DNA of 50,677 nt from an uncultured Clostridia bacterium (GCA_944362695.1 CALVTQ010000135.1:1-50677); one strand, 5' to 3'; shown: positions 1 through 8,565, counted from the first letter of the stretch. Translations and numbers: made by a program. The notes: generated by a model not told the origin, from the sequence alone.

Positions 1-105
1 CGCCGCCGTGGTGATCGCCAGCGTCGGGCACATGCCCAGCACCATGCGGAACGTGGGGTTCTCGTCAATGATGCCGTTCATGAAGATTTTACGCAGTTCC
101 TTCAC
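1..105 (-). CDS. rnfE: RnfE, electron transport complex subunit E (5' part only)
   Basis: The first 35 codons of a gene that continues past the left edge. Translation begins MKELRKIFMNGIIDENPTFR and goes on to a VLGMCPTLAIT segment, which matches the conserved N-terminus of RnfE/NqrD-type membrane subunits. I chose the GTG start because an AGGAGG lies 8 nt upstream, inside the end of rnfG, and the stop of rnfG is only a few bases before it. RnfE is an integral membrane subunit of the ferredoxin:NAD+ oxidoreductase that pumps Na+ or H+. Its place after C, D and G is the usual Rnf order, so rnfA and rnfB are expected beyond the edge. Confidence 0.9.
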   Translation of the reverse strand, partial: MKELRKIFMNGIIDENPTFRMVLGMCPTLAITTAA

Positions 106-1860
106 TTACTGCACCTCCTTAGCGGCCTGAGCCAGCGCATCGTTGATGGCGTTGCTGGTCATCGTCACGCCCGCCTTCACGTCGATCTTCGCCGTCGCGA
201 TATCCTGACCCACCAGCGCACCAAACACGGCGGTATCCGCGATCAGGTCAGCACCCAGGCCCGGCGTCTCGTTGTGCTCGGTCACGGCCACAGACACGAT
301 CTTGCCTGCGTCGTCAACCGCAACCGCGACCTTCATCGGGCCAAAGCCGGTCACCTCGTACACAGGCGCGTCGGTAGCCGGAGCGCTCTCCTCCACCGCA
401 TCGGACGGAGCCGCAACAGCGTCCTCGACAACCGCGACGCCGTTGGCGATGGCGGCCTGCGCAAGCGCGTTGTTGATGGCGTCGCTGGTCAGCGTCACAC
501 CGGCCTTGACATCCACCTTCGCGGTCGACAGATCCGCACCCACCAGCGCGGCGAGCGCTTCCTCGGTCAGCATGTCCGCACCAAAGCCCGGCGTCTCGCT
601 GTGATCCGGGGCAGCCACGGAGACGATCTTGCCGTCCGCAACTTCAATATAAAGGGTAAACTTGTTCATGCCCTTGACGGTGTAGGGATCGCCAGCCGGG
701 CCGGCCACAGCGCCGTTATCGGCGGCAGCCTGCTTGAGCGCGTCATTGATGCCGTTGCTGGTCATCGTCACGCCCGCCTTCACGTCGATCTGCGCCGTCG
801 CGATGTCCTGACCCACCAGCGCGTCGAACACGGTCGCGTCAGCGATCAGGTCAGCGCCCAGGCCCGGCGTCTCGCCGTGCTCCACAACGGAGACAGAGAC
901 GATCTTGCCCGCGTCATCGACCTCAACGGCAACCTTCATCGGGCCAAAGCCCTGCACGTCATACGTCTTCGCGCCGCCCTCAGCCGGGGAACCGGCCATC
1001 TTCAGCGCCTCGTTGATGGCGTTGCTCGTCAGCGTGACGCCAGCCTTCACGTCGATCTGCGCCGTCGCGATGTCCTGACCGATCAGCGCGCCGAACACGG
1101 CAGCATCGGCGATCAGGTCAGCGCCGAAGCCCGGCGTCTCGTTGTGCTCGAGGATGGCGATCGAGGCGATCTTGCCCGCGTCATCCACGCCGATCTCGAC
1201 CTTGATCGGGCCATAGCCGGTCACGTCGTAGGTGTTGGTCGTCACGACGGGCTCCGCCGCCTCGCCGGAGGCCGCAGCCGCCGCCGCGAGAATGGCGTCC
1301 TTGTCGCCCTTGTTGGGCGCGATGCCCAGCGTGTTCTTGGTGTAGGCGAGCATCTCGCTGACAGCGCCGATGAACGCGCTGGAGGAGACGGTCGCGCCGC
1401 CGATGGTGTCCACATCGTCATCAAGCGTGTCGGGGTCCGCCGCGATGGCGATGAACTGATCCATAAAGTCCGGCTCGCCGACCCTCGTGCCAAGGCCCGC
1501 AGTCTCCTGCAGCGCGCCGACGAAGGTCTGCGTCACGTAGCCGCCCGCGCTCACGCCGATGGTGATCGGGATCGGTCCGCCGTAGCCGTTCGGGCTGGCC
1601 GTCAGCGCATAGCCCTCGATCTCGCCCGCGGCATTCTTGCCCACGAAGATCTCCTCGAGCACGCTGTCCTCAGCCAAACCTTCATATTCAATTTGCTCGT
1701 ATTCGCAGCCCGGAAGCACCTTCGAGAGGGCCTCCATCTTCGACGCGAGCTTCTGGGCCTCGATCGGGCCCTTGGTCACTTCGTTGGTCAGCGCAAGCGC
1801 GACGGCCGCAACGAGCGAAAAGATGAACAAACGAAGCGCAAGCTTTCCAATATCACGCAT
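106..1860 (-). CDS. rnfG: RnfG-like subunit with five FMN-binding-type domains
   Basis: 584 aa, against roughly 200 aa for an ordinary RnfG. An N-terminal membrane anchor (about residues 5-25) is followed by a canonical FMN_bind domain (about 40-175) with the flavinylation-type motif DTIGGATVSS, whose acceptor would be Thr157. After an Ala-rich linker come four further units of about 80 residues, near 210-289, 299-379, 392-470 and 500-580. Each has a Y-x-V-x-G opening, an E/D-H-x-E-T-P-G-x-G-A-D core and a closing KAGVT(L/M)TS motif that resembles SGATxTS. In Rnf the G subunit carries a covalent FMN facing outward and passes electrons from RnfC/B towards D/E. The extra units could add flavins or act as spacers, and whether they are flavinylated cannot be read from sequence. 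The ATG at 1860 overlaps the rnfD stop, which implies coupling. Confidence 0.88.
   Translation of the reverse strand: MRDIGKLALRLFIFSLVAAVALALTNEVTKGPIEAQKLASKMEALSKVLPGCEYEQIEYEGLAEDSVLEEIFVGKNAAGEIEGYALTASPNGYGGPIPITIGVSAGGYVTQTFVGALQETAGLGTRVGEPDFMDQFIAIAADPDTLDDDVDTIGGATVSSSAFIGAVSEMLAYTKNTLGIAPNKGDKDAILAAAAAASGEAAEPVVTTNTYDVTGYGPIKVEIGVDDAGKIASIAILEHNETPGFGADLIADAAVFGALIGQDIATAQIDVKAGVTLTSNAINEALKMAGSPAEGGAKTYDVQGFGPMKVAVEVDDAGKIVSVSVVEHGETPGLGADLIADATVFDALVGQDIATAQIDVKAGVTMTSNGINDALKQAAADNGAVAGPAGDPYTVKGMNKFTLYIEVADGKIVSVAAPDHSETPGFGADMLTEEALAALVGADLSTAKVDVKAGVTLTSDAINNALAQAAIANGVAVVEDAVAAPSDAVEESAPATDAPVYEVTGFGPMKVAVAVDDAGKIVSVAVTEHNETPGLGADLIADTAVFGALVGQDIATAKIDVKAGVTMTSNAINDALAQAAKEVQ
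112..1232 (-). repeat. Four tandem in-frame repeats (about 80 codons each) inside rnfG
   Basis: Units lie roughly at 1232-1000, 966-720, 688-440 and 362-112. Units 1, 2 and 4 are nearly identical in protein over long stretches (GADLIADxxVFxALxGQDIATA), while unit 3 is more diverged. This implies duplication within the gene, with unit 3 older or under different constraint. Linkers are Ala/Pro/Gly-rich. Confidence 0.9.
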
Positions 1861-2803
1861 GCATCTTGCCCTCCCCAAAGCTCTTGATGCCGGTCACGCG
1901 CTCGATCAGCGGGGACACGACGTTCATCAGCAGGATGGCGAACGAGCACCACTCCGCCGGCGTGCTCTTGCAGTAACGGAAGATGAACAGCAGCAAGCCG
2001 CAGCCAAAGCCGAAGACCAGCTTGCCCTTGGGCGTCGCCGGAGAGGACGAGTAGTCCGTCGCCATGAAGAACGCGCCCAGGATCAGGCCGCCGGAGAGCA
2101 CCTGATAGAGCACCTCGTGCACGTCAAAGCCCGTAGCGATCAGGTAGCACACGGCGAACGTGCCGATGAAGGCCGCCGGGATGTGCCAGGTGATGACCTT
2201 GCGCCAGAACAGATACGCCGCGCCGATGAGCAGCGCGAGCTTGCAGGTCTCGCCGATCGTGCCCGGAATCGCGCCGATGAACAGCTGCCAGAGCGTGAAG
2301 CCGCCGTTTGCCGCGCCGGAAATCGGGGTCGCGGAGGCCACGGCATCCACACCGGCGAGGTTGAAGAACGCCGGCTGCGGGAAGGTGTTCATCTGGCTCG
2401 CCCAGGACAGCGAGAGAATCGCGCGGGCGGCCAGCGCCGGGTTGATGAAGTTCTGGCCGATGCCGCCGAAGATGCACTTGCACAGCAGAATCGCGATGAC
2501 AGAACCGATCACCGGCATCCAGAACGGCACGGTGGACGGCAGGTTCATCGCCAGCAGCATGCCGGTGACGACCGCGCTGAAATCGCCGATCGTATTCTTC
2601 GTGTGAGCGGCCTTGCAGTAGAACCACTCGCTCAAAACCGCCGCCGCGACGGACAGCGCCAGGATGATGAGGCTGCGGTAGCCGTACATCAGCACGCCCA
2701 CCACGCAGGCGGGCAGCATCGCGATGCAGACGTCCTGCATGATGCTCCTGGTGCTCACGCTGTCGCGCAGATGCGGAGAAGACGAAATCACATACTTAGA
2801 CAT
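1853..2803 (-). CDS. rnfD: RnfD, membrane subunit of the Rnf complex
   Basis: 316 aa, polytopic, with the RnfD/NqrB pattern. The FMN-attachment region reads GVDAVASATPI, so the acceptor would be Thr159. The SAT triplet stands where the family usually has SGAT or similar. Other family signatures are GQNFINPALAARA and MATDYSSSP. I preferred the ATG at 2803 over a GTG two codons upstream because GGAGG then lies 9 nt away instead of 3. Together with RnfG and E it forms the membrane path for electrons coupled to ion pumping. The gene begins 22 nt after the rnfC stop and its own stop overlaps the rnfG start. Confidence 0.93.
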   Translation of the reverse strand: MSKYVISSSPHLRDSVSTRSIMQDVCIAMLPACVVGVLMYGYRSLIILALSVAAAVLSEWFYCKAAHTKNTIGDFSAVVTGMLLAMNLPSTVPFWMPVIGSVIAILLCKCIFGGIGQNFINPALAARAILSLSWASQMNTFPQPAFFNLAGVDAVASATPISGAANGGFTLWQLFIGAIPGTIGETCKLALLIGAAYLFWRKVITWHIPAAFIGTFAVCYLIATGFDVHEVLYQVLSGGLILGAFFMATDYSSSPATPKGKLVFGFGCGLLLFIFRYCKSTPAEWCSFAILLMNVVSPLIERVTGIKSFGEGKMHA

Positions 2804-2825
2804 TTTCACGTTCCTCCGTAACTCG

Positions 2826-4145
2826 TTAGGACTTCTTGCTTCTGGCCACGGCCTTGGCCACGCGGCAGCTCTGCGTCAGCTCGCGCTTGGCCGGGCAGGC
2901 GTAGGTGCACGAGCCGCACTCCATGCAGTTGAGCGCGCCCGCAGCGATCGCGCCGTCATAGTTGCCGTGACGCACGAGCGTGTCGATCTTCGCGGGCATC
3001 AGCTTCATCGGGCAGGCACGCACGCAGCGTCCGCAGCGGATGCACGCGGATTCCTCGTTATGCACGCCTTCCTCGCCCAGCGCGACGAAGCCGCCGAAGT
3101 TCTTGGTGACCGGCACGTTGAGCGTAGGCATCGCCATGCCCATCATCGCGCCGCCGGAGATCAGCTTGCGCACGCCCTCGGTCAGGCCGCCCGCCATGTC
3201 CACGATGTCCATGAGGTTGGTGCCGATGCGGCAGCGCACGTTCATGGGCTTGGCCACGCGGCCCGCGACGGTCACGACGCGGTCGATGAGCGGCCTGCCC
3301 TCGCGCACGGCGGCGGAGAGCGCCGCACAGGTGCCGACATTCAAAACGATGCAGCCCGCGGCCTTGGGCAGCGCGCCGTTGGGCACGATGCGGCCCGTCA
3401 GCGCGTAGATCAGCATCTTCTCAAAGCCCTGCGGATATTTCGCCGGCAGCGCAACAACCTCAATGCCGTCCTTCGCGGCGGCCTTGAGCGCGGCGATGGC
3501 CTCGGGCTTGTTGTCCTCCACGCCGATCTTCGCGCACTTGACGCCGCTGGCCTTCATCGCCAGCTTCACGCCGTCGATGATCTGCTCGGCCTGCTCAATC
3601 ATGATCCTGTCGTCGCTGGTGAGGTACGGCTCGCACTCGCTGCCGTTGACCACAAGCGTGTCGATCGTCAGGGTCTCCTTGGTCGTGTCCAGCTTGACCG
3701 CCGTGGGGAATGCAGCGCCGCCCATGCCCACGATGCCGCAGTCGATCGCCTTCTGCACGATCTCGGACGGGGTGAGCGCGTCCACGTTTCCGCAGGGCTT
3801 GACCGATTCGTCCCAACGATCCTCAAAATCATTCTCGATCACAACCGCCGTGCAGTTTCTGCCGCTGGCAACCGTGCAGGCCGTCACCGCAACGACCTTG
3901 CCGGAAACCGACGCATGCACCGGCGCGGAAATCACACCCTGTGCCGTGCCGATGACCTGGCCCATGTTGACGGTCTGGCCGGGTTTCACGCAGCACACAG
4001 CAGGCGCGCCGGCATGCTGAGACATTGCGATCGTCACCCGAGCCGGGGCAGCCGCATTCACGATCATCGCGGATTTGGTCGAGTCTTTTCCGTTGCCAAA
4101 CTCACGAGGATGGACGCCGCCGCCAAATGTCTGGGTAGTAGCCAC
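2826..4145 (-). CDS. rnfC: RnfC, NADH-side subunit with two 4Fe-4S clusters
   Basis: 439 aa. The N-terminus FGGGVHPREFGN is the family opening. A Gly-rich GMGGAAFPT stretch (about 141-149) belongs to the NuoF-like FMN/NAD(H)-binding fold. Two CxxCxxCxxxC motifs at Cys 368/371/374/378 and 407/410/413/417 ligate two 4Fe-4S clusters. A TTG two codons upstream is possible, but the GTG at 4145 has GGAGG at 9 nt, as in rnfD. It is a peripheral cytoplasmic subunit that exchanges electrons with NAD+. First gene of the operon, downstream of a clear promoter. Confidence 0.94.
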   Translation of the reverse strand: MATTQTFGGGVHPREFGNGKDSTKSAMIVNAAAPARVTIAMSQHAGAPAVCCVKPGQTVNMGQVIGTAQGVISAPVHASVSGKVVAVTACTVASGRNCTAVVIENDFEDRWDESVKPCGNVDALTPSEIVQKAIDCGIVGMGGAAFPTAVKLDTTKETLTIDTLVVNGSECEPYLTSDDRIMIEQAEQIIDGVKLAMKASGVKCAKIGVEDNKPEAIAALKAAAKDGIEVVALPAKYPQGFEKMLIYALTGRIVPNGALPKAAGCIVLNVGTCAALSAAVREGRPLIDRVVTVAGRVAKPMNVRCRIGTNLMDIVDMAGGLTEGVRKLISGGAMMGMAMPTLNVPVTKNFGGFVALGEEGVHNEESACIRCGRCVRACPMKLMPAKIDTLVRHGNYDGAIAAGALNCMECGSCTYACPAKRELTQSCRVAKAVARSKKS

Positions 4146-4228
4146 AGACAAGTTCCTCCCTTCGCATTTTCAAACGGGCATCACGCTTTTCGCTATCTGC
4201 CCAGCATGAAATAATAATGTTACGCTAC

Positions 4229-4257
4229 ATTATACCATACATGCGCGCGGTTGAAAA
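4229..4257 (-). promoter_or_regulatory. Sigma-A-type promoter of the rnf operon
   Basis: On the minus strand: -35 TTTTCA (4252-4257), a 17-bp spacer, then -10 TATAAT (4229-4234) preceded by TGG, an extended -10. It lies 84 nt before the rnfC start, and no other gene intervenes. Confidence 0.75.
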
Positions 4258-4338
4258 TAAAGAACGAACATTATTTATTCTTGTTCACGAAATCAAATTG
4301 TGTGTATGCCCGCCGTCGTCCGCTCCTTTTGCGCATGC

Positions 4339-4385
4339 AAAAAACGACCGGCGGTCTGCTGCGTAAAACAGACCGGCGGTCGGTA
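4339..4385 (-). terminator. spoIVA terminator made of two inverted copies of the dispersed palindrome
   Basis: GACCGGCGGTCTG and CAGACCGGCGGTC flank a 10-nt loop with one central mismatch. On the minus strand the hairpin ends in TTTTTT, which fits rho-independent termination of spoIVA. Each arm is itself a copy of the short palindromic repeat seen elsewhere in the window. Confidence 0.75.
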
Positions 4386-4408
4386 TGAAATATCTGTCCG
4401 ATTTTATT

Positions 4409-5887
4409 TTACAGCAGGATGCAGACCATGCCCCCGCCGCCCTCGTTGATGATCTTTTCGAGCGTCTGCTGCACCTTGATCTGCGTGTCGTCCGGCATGT
4501 GCATGAGCTTGTTGGATAGCCCCTCACGCACAAGGTCGGACAGCGGCTTGCCGAACAGATTGCTCCCCCATATCTTCTGCGGGTCCTGCTCAAAGCCCTC
4601 CATCAGATATCGGATCATCTCCTCGCTCTGCTGCTCCGTGCCGACCACGGGCGAGACCTCCGTCTGTATGTCGACGCGGATCAGATGCAGGCTCGGCGCG
4701 CTCGCCCGCAGCCGCACGCCAAAGCGCCCGCCCTGCTTCATGATCTCCGGCTCCGCGAGCGTCATCTCCTCCAGCAGCGGCGGCACGAGGCCGTATCCCG
4801 TCTCCCGCACGCTTTGCAGGGCCTGCGCCACGTGGTCATACTCGCGCTTAGCCGCGACCAGCTCGCGAAGCAGCGACAGCAGATGCGCGTCGCTCCTGAT
4901 CGGCGTACCGCACTGTTCGGCGAGAATCTGGTTGAACAGCCCCTCCGTCAAATTCATCTGCATCAGCGCCGTGCCGCCGCCGTGGTCGATGCTCTTTTCG
5001 CTCACGGTCTCGATGTACGGGTTATCGGCCACATGCTGTGCGAAGCCGGCGATGTCGCCGATGCGCAGGCTGTCGGGCGCAGCCTCCTGCAGGCTCTGCA
5101 TCAGGCTCGTCACCAGCCAATGCCCGGCGTCCAGTGCGCCGAGCCACTCCGGCGTCTGGATGCTCACGGACACCACCGGGAACTGGCCGAGCACGCGCTC
5201 GAGGATACCGCGAATGTCCTCCTCCTCGATGTTTGCGACGTTGATGGCCTCAACCGGCACGCCGTATTGCTCCTCGAGCCCCCTGCGCAGGCTCTGCGTC
5301 TTGGCGGACTGCGGGTTTTCCGTGTTGAGCACGACGGCGAACGGCTTTTCCAGCGCCTTGAGCTCCGCGATGACCCGCGCCTCCGCCGGGACATACGCCG
5401 CGCGCGGCAGGTCGGTGACGCTGCCGTCGGTGGTTACCACGAGGCCGATGGTCGAGTGCTCGCCGATGACCTTGCGCGTGCCTGTCTCCGCCGCCTGCTC
5501 AAAGGGCATCTCCTCGGCGGCCCACGGTGTGCGCACCATGCGCAGCGCCTCGCCCTCCTGCGTGCCGAGCGCACCGTCGACAAGATAGCCCACGCTGTCG
5601 ATCAGCCGCAGCCGCACGCGGTTGTCCGCAGGCAGCGTGACCTCCACCGCCTCGTTGGGCACGAACGTGGGCTGCGTCGTCATGATCGTCCTGCCCGAAC
5701 CGCTCTGGGGCAGCTCGTCCAGCGTCCTTGCGCGGATGTGCGCATTCTCGATGCCGGGGATGACGAGCTTTTCCATGAATTTCTGGATGAACGTCGATTT
5801 TCCCGTGCGCACCGGGCCGACGATGCCGATGTATACGTCGCCCTGCGTCCGCTCCGAGATGTCCTTGTACAAATCGTAGGCCTGCAT
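4409..5887 (-). CDS. spoIVA: SpoIVA, spore coat morphogenetic ATPase
   Basis: 492 aa, the same length as the Bacillus subtilis protein. Walker A is GPVRTGKST (residues 24-32, Lys30), followed by the family stretch RARTLDELPQSGSG. The C-terminus GGGGMVCILL matches the conserved tail that anchors the protein to the forespore surface through SpoVM. It hydrolyses ATP to polymerise into the basement layer of the coat in the mother cell. I chose the ATG at 5887 over one 7 codons upstream because GGAGGG sits just before it and the start MQAYDLYKDI aligns with family N-termini. The gene is flanked by terminators on both sides, so it is monocistronic, with a sigma-E-like promoter. Confidence 0.96.
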   Translation of the reverse strand: MQAYDLYKDISERTQGDVYIGIVGPVRTGKSTFIQKFMEKLVIPGIENAHIRARTLDELPQSGSGRTIMTTQPTFVPNEAVEVTLPADNRVRLRLIDSVGYLVDGALGTQEGEALRMVRTPWAAEEMPFEQAAETGTRKVIGEHSTIGLVVTTDGSVTDLPRAAYVPAEARVIAELKALEKPFAVVLNTENPQSAKTQSLRRGLEEQYGVPVEAINVANIEEEDIRGILERVLGQFPVVSVSIQTPEWLGALDAGHWLVTSLMQSLQEAAPDSLRIGDIAGFAQHVADNPYIETVSEKSIDHGGGTALMQMNLTEGLFNQILAEQCGTPIRSDAHLLSLLRELVAAKREYDHVAQALQSVRETGYGLVPPLLEEMTLAEPEIMKQGGRFGVRLRASAPSLHLIRVDIQTEVSPVVGTEQQSEEMIRYLMEGFEQDPQKIWGSNLFGKPLSDLVREGLSNKLMHMPDDTQIKVQQTLEKIINEGGGGMVCILL

Positions 5888-5911
5888 AACATCCCTCCCT
5901 GCCGTCACGCA

Positions 5912-5940
5912 AACCTATGCAAAAAACGGCGGAGATATAC
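5912..5940 (-). promoter_or_regulatory. Putative sigma-E promoter of spoIVA
   Basis: The minus strand shows GTATATC (5934-5940), a 14-bp spacer, then CATAGGTT (5912-5919). This matches the mother-cell sigma-E pattern (G-T/G-ATATT and CATAnnnT) at every key position except the last T of the -35. It is 25-53 nt upstream of the spoIVA start. spoIVA is a known sigma-E target in Bacillus. Confidence 0.65.
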
Positions 5941-5946
5941 GCGCGA

Positions 5947-5988
5947 AAAGCGCCGGACGATCGGCTCTTGCCCTGCATCCGGCGCTTT
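5947..5988 (-). terminator. Terminator downstream of the esterase gene
   Basis: Perfect 11-bp arms AAAGCGCCGGA and TCCGGCGCTTT enclose a 20-nt loop. The minus-strand copy ends in TTTT. It separates the broken esterase from the spoIVA promoter. Confidence 0.75.
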
Positions 5989-6013
5989 GTTCATGTGAAA
6001 TTTTCCTCGTGCA

Positions 6014-7356
6014 TCACTCGGCCAGAACGTGCGCGTTCAGCCAGTCGAACAGATTCGTGAAGCCCGCCGCGTCGAGCGCGCCGCCGCCGTTGTTCGTCGG
6101 CTCTGTGCGCATCTCCTCAGAGACGACCATCGGGTCCTGCACGCCGGTCACCTTGTCCTTAAAAACAGGCGCCCAGACCGCGTGGTTGTAGCTGGCGAAC
6201 ATCGACAGCCAGTAGTCCTCCGCGCCCATGAAGATCAGGTCGCGGTACGTCGGGATGACATCCTTGTTCGGATCGACCGCCACGTCGTCGGCCGACTGCA
6301 CGAACCAGATCGCTTCATACGACAGCGAATCGAACATTTCATCGTTCAACATGCTCGTGCCGTCCGCCGAGCCCTCGGGATGGCAGACCGCCTCGCAGAT
6401 CGGGAACGCCACCGCGAACGTGCCGGGATACGCCATGAGCATGTGCACCGTCACGTAACCGCCGTTGGAGCAGCCGCCTGATAGATGCGGCTCGCGTCCA
6501 CATCGGGGTTCGATTCGATGTACGCGTCGATGGCGTCCCTGAGTGCCGCGATGTAGCGCGAGCTCTGCGTGCCGTCGCCGTTGAGCCCGTCGCCATGATC
6601 CATCCAGCAGGTCTCGCAGTGAGCCGCGAGCACATACGCGCCGCTCACGCCATCCTCGCTAATGAAATGCGCCTGAATCGGCTCCTTCGCCAGCGCCGTC
6701 ACCTCGTTGCCCAGCAGCGCGATATTGACATCCGTGCCGCCCTCGCTGTGGCCGTGCAGCCAGACGATGAGCGGCTGCTTGTCTCCGCCCGCCAGCACCT
6801 CCGGCTCGTAGGCCGCCATGCGGATGGTGATCCCGTCCTGCGCGCCGGTCATCGGGTTCTCGTATACGCCCGTGTGCTCCATGCGCCGATTGAGCAGCGC
6901 CGTGTCCGGGCTGATGCGTGCACCGATCAGGTCGGCATCGACATCAAGCGTATCCCCGCCCGCAACCGTGGTCAGCGTGCCTTTGATCGTCACCGGGTAG
7001 CTCTCGCGCCACGTGCTGTGCGTCGTGAAGCCCTTCGAGTCAAACGGCGACGCCTCGCGCAGCTCCGCCTCCGAAAGCGTCAGCGCCACGCGGTCGGAAG
7101 CGCCCTCGACAGCCTCGCCCCATTCGTCGCACAGATACGCGCCCGTGACCTCGCGCGCCACGCCCGCCGTGCTCACGCTGATCTCACCGGCCGCGACGCT
7201 CCCGGCCGCCTCGCTCAATTGCAGCACGACCGCCGGGACGCCCGGCCCGAACGAGTATCCGCGCACGAGGATCGACGCGTCCTCCACCTGCGCCAGCGCA
7301 CCCGCCGTCATGCAGGAAGCCGCCGCCAGTATTGCCGCAAACATCTTTTTCTTCAT
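6014..7356 (-). pseudogene. Secreted alpha/beta-hydrolase (prolyl-oligopeptidase-like esterase), frameshifted
   Basis: The N-terminus MKKKMFAAILAAASCMTAGALA is a signal peptide with a GGGAG site 8 nt before the ATG. An N-terminal beta-rich region precedes the hydrolase fold, where LIVWLHGHSEGG is the oxyanion-side motif. At about 6470-6485 the frame breaks: the upstream frame reads IYQAAAPTAVT and stops, while the next frame opens with GGCSNGGYVT, the nucleophile elbow with Ser. The downstream part keeps a plausible acid (DVAVDP) and base (SYNHAVW). One indel restores a complete protein of about 440 aa, so this is either a recent mutation or an assembly error. In either case the stop falls just before the catalytic Ser. 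Substrates of such enzymes are acyl or feruloyl esters on glycans, which is inference. Confidence 0.75.
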
Positions 7357-7384
7357 ATTATATACTCCCATTTTCGCCGCTTTC

Positions 7385-7418
7385 AAAAAGCGGCCCTTCC
7401 CGCCTTGGGAGGGGCCGC
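7385..7418 (-). terminator. Terminator downstream of the second GH3 fragment
   Basis: A GC-rich hairpin (GCGGCCC-TCCC paired with GGG-AGGGCCGC, loop of 5) is followed on the minus strand by TTTTT at 7389-7385. It lies 18 nt beyond the restored stop codon of the GH3 fragment. Confidence 0.75.
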
Positions 7419-7435
7419 ATGAGGTTTGCCTTCGA

Positions 7436-8268
7436 TCAGGCAGCCTGCACCGCCCTGACCTTCTTGTTGTGCTTCACGGTGTGAACAATCGCCAGCACGC
7501 TCCAGAGCACCAGCAGCACCGCGACCGCGCCGTTGAGGATGGTCATAACCATGCCAGACCTGCGGCTCATAGCCTATGACCTCGGCGTTCATCGCGTCGG
7601 AGTTGACGTAGGCGTACAGGATGTTCTTGACCGCGTTGCGCAGCACGATGGCGTCGCCGTTGCTGGACGTATCCGCGTCCGTCCACATGCTGGACGTCAG
7701 CGTCGCCAGGTCGAGGTCGCCGCCCGCGTAGAACATCTGGCGCGGGATCATGTACTGCGGAATCGTGTTGAAGTCGCAGATCACGTAGCCGCGGAAGCCG
7801 TTCGCGTTCACGTCACGGTAGTCATAGCTCGCCAGATCGTACGGAGAGAAGGTCAGCGTCACGGTCTCGCTCGCGCCCGGCTCGAGCATGCCGGTCTTCT
7901 CGTAGCCCACGAGCACCTTGTGCGCCTTCTCTATGCCGCCCTCGTAGTACGGCGCGGAAGCGTACAGCTGCACGACGTCCTTGCCCGCGACGGAGCCGGT
8001 GTTGGTGACGGTCACGTCAACGGTGATGTCCTCGCCCTCGGTGATCTCCGCCGCGGACGGCTCGCCCACCGCCCAGTCAAATGTGGTGTAGCTCAGGCCG
8101 TAGCCGAACGGATACACGACGTTCGCATTGTACCATTCCTCGCCGTCGGTGTAGCCGCGCATCTCGCAGCAGCGGTAGCCGATGTAGATGCCCTCCTCGT
8201 AGTCGACGGAGTAGTACAGGCCGCCGTCATGCTTGTCGGTCGAGCCCTCGCCCACGCCGGTGCCGAAT
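7436..8268 (-). pseudogene. GH3 beta-glucosidase, C-terminal fragment with frameshift
   Basis: It encodes the end of a GH3 second domain (FGTGVGEGSTDKHDGGLYYS, then YPFGYGLSYTTF) and the fibronectin-III-like domain (VTVTNTGSVAGKDVVQLY). The TIM-barrel domain with the nucleophile Asp is absent. Near 7550 the frame shifts: the alternative frame encodes a hydrophobic segment (ILNGAVAVLLVLWSVLAIVH), a basic tail and a stop at 7436. The parent was therefore probably anchored by a C-terminal membrane helix. The 5' side is joined directly to a GtrA-like sequence. Non-functional as it stands. Confidence 0.75.
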
Positions 8269-8500
8269 ATGTTCCACGTGAACGGCTGCCCGAAGAGCGA
8301 CGCCCCTGAATGCCCGGCCAGCCGAAGTTGACCGCCCACAGCGACTTGAACGCATTGGGCAGGAACGTCAGAATCGCATACTTGAACACCGTAATCAGGT
8401 TGCTGACGATGACGAACAGGCCGCCCTCGCGGATCCACTGCGCCGCCTTCGGGTGCTCCCTGACGAAATTCGTGATGAAATTGCTTGCCTTGATGCTCAC
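8265..8500 (-). pseudogene. GtrA-like membrane protein, N-terminal fragment
   Basis: From a GTG at 8500 the frame reads MSIKASNFITNFVREHPKAA and then a membrane-like stretch (GGLFVIVSNLITVFKYAILT), resembling the start of GtrA-family flippase-like proteins found in Clostridia. A frameshift occurs near 8308 (GWPGI, then GASLFGQPFTWNIFG in another frame). The sequence then passes into GH3 sequence. The ribosome site is weak. The GtrA assignment rests on remembered family pattern and is moderate. Confidence 0.5.
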
Positions 8501-8542
8501 CTTGCTTATTCGTATATTCCCGACTTCCGGCCCGTTTTACGC

Positions 8543-8565
8543 AAAAACCGACCGCAGTCTGTTTT
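8543..8565. repeat. Dispersed palindromic repeat, forward copy
   Basis: AAAACCGACCGCAGTCTGTTTT, with arms AAAAC-x-GAC and GTC-x-GTTTT. The x pair is C/T, a mismatch. It sits exactly at the stop codon of the first GH3 fragment and could terminate it. Confidence 0.7.
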
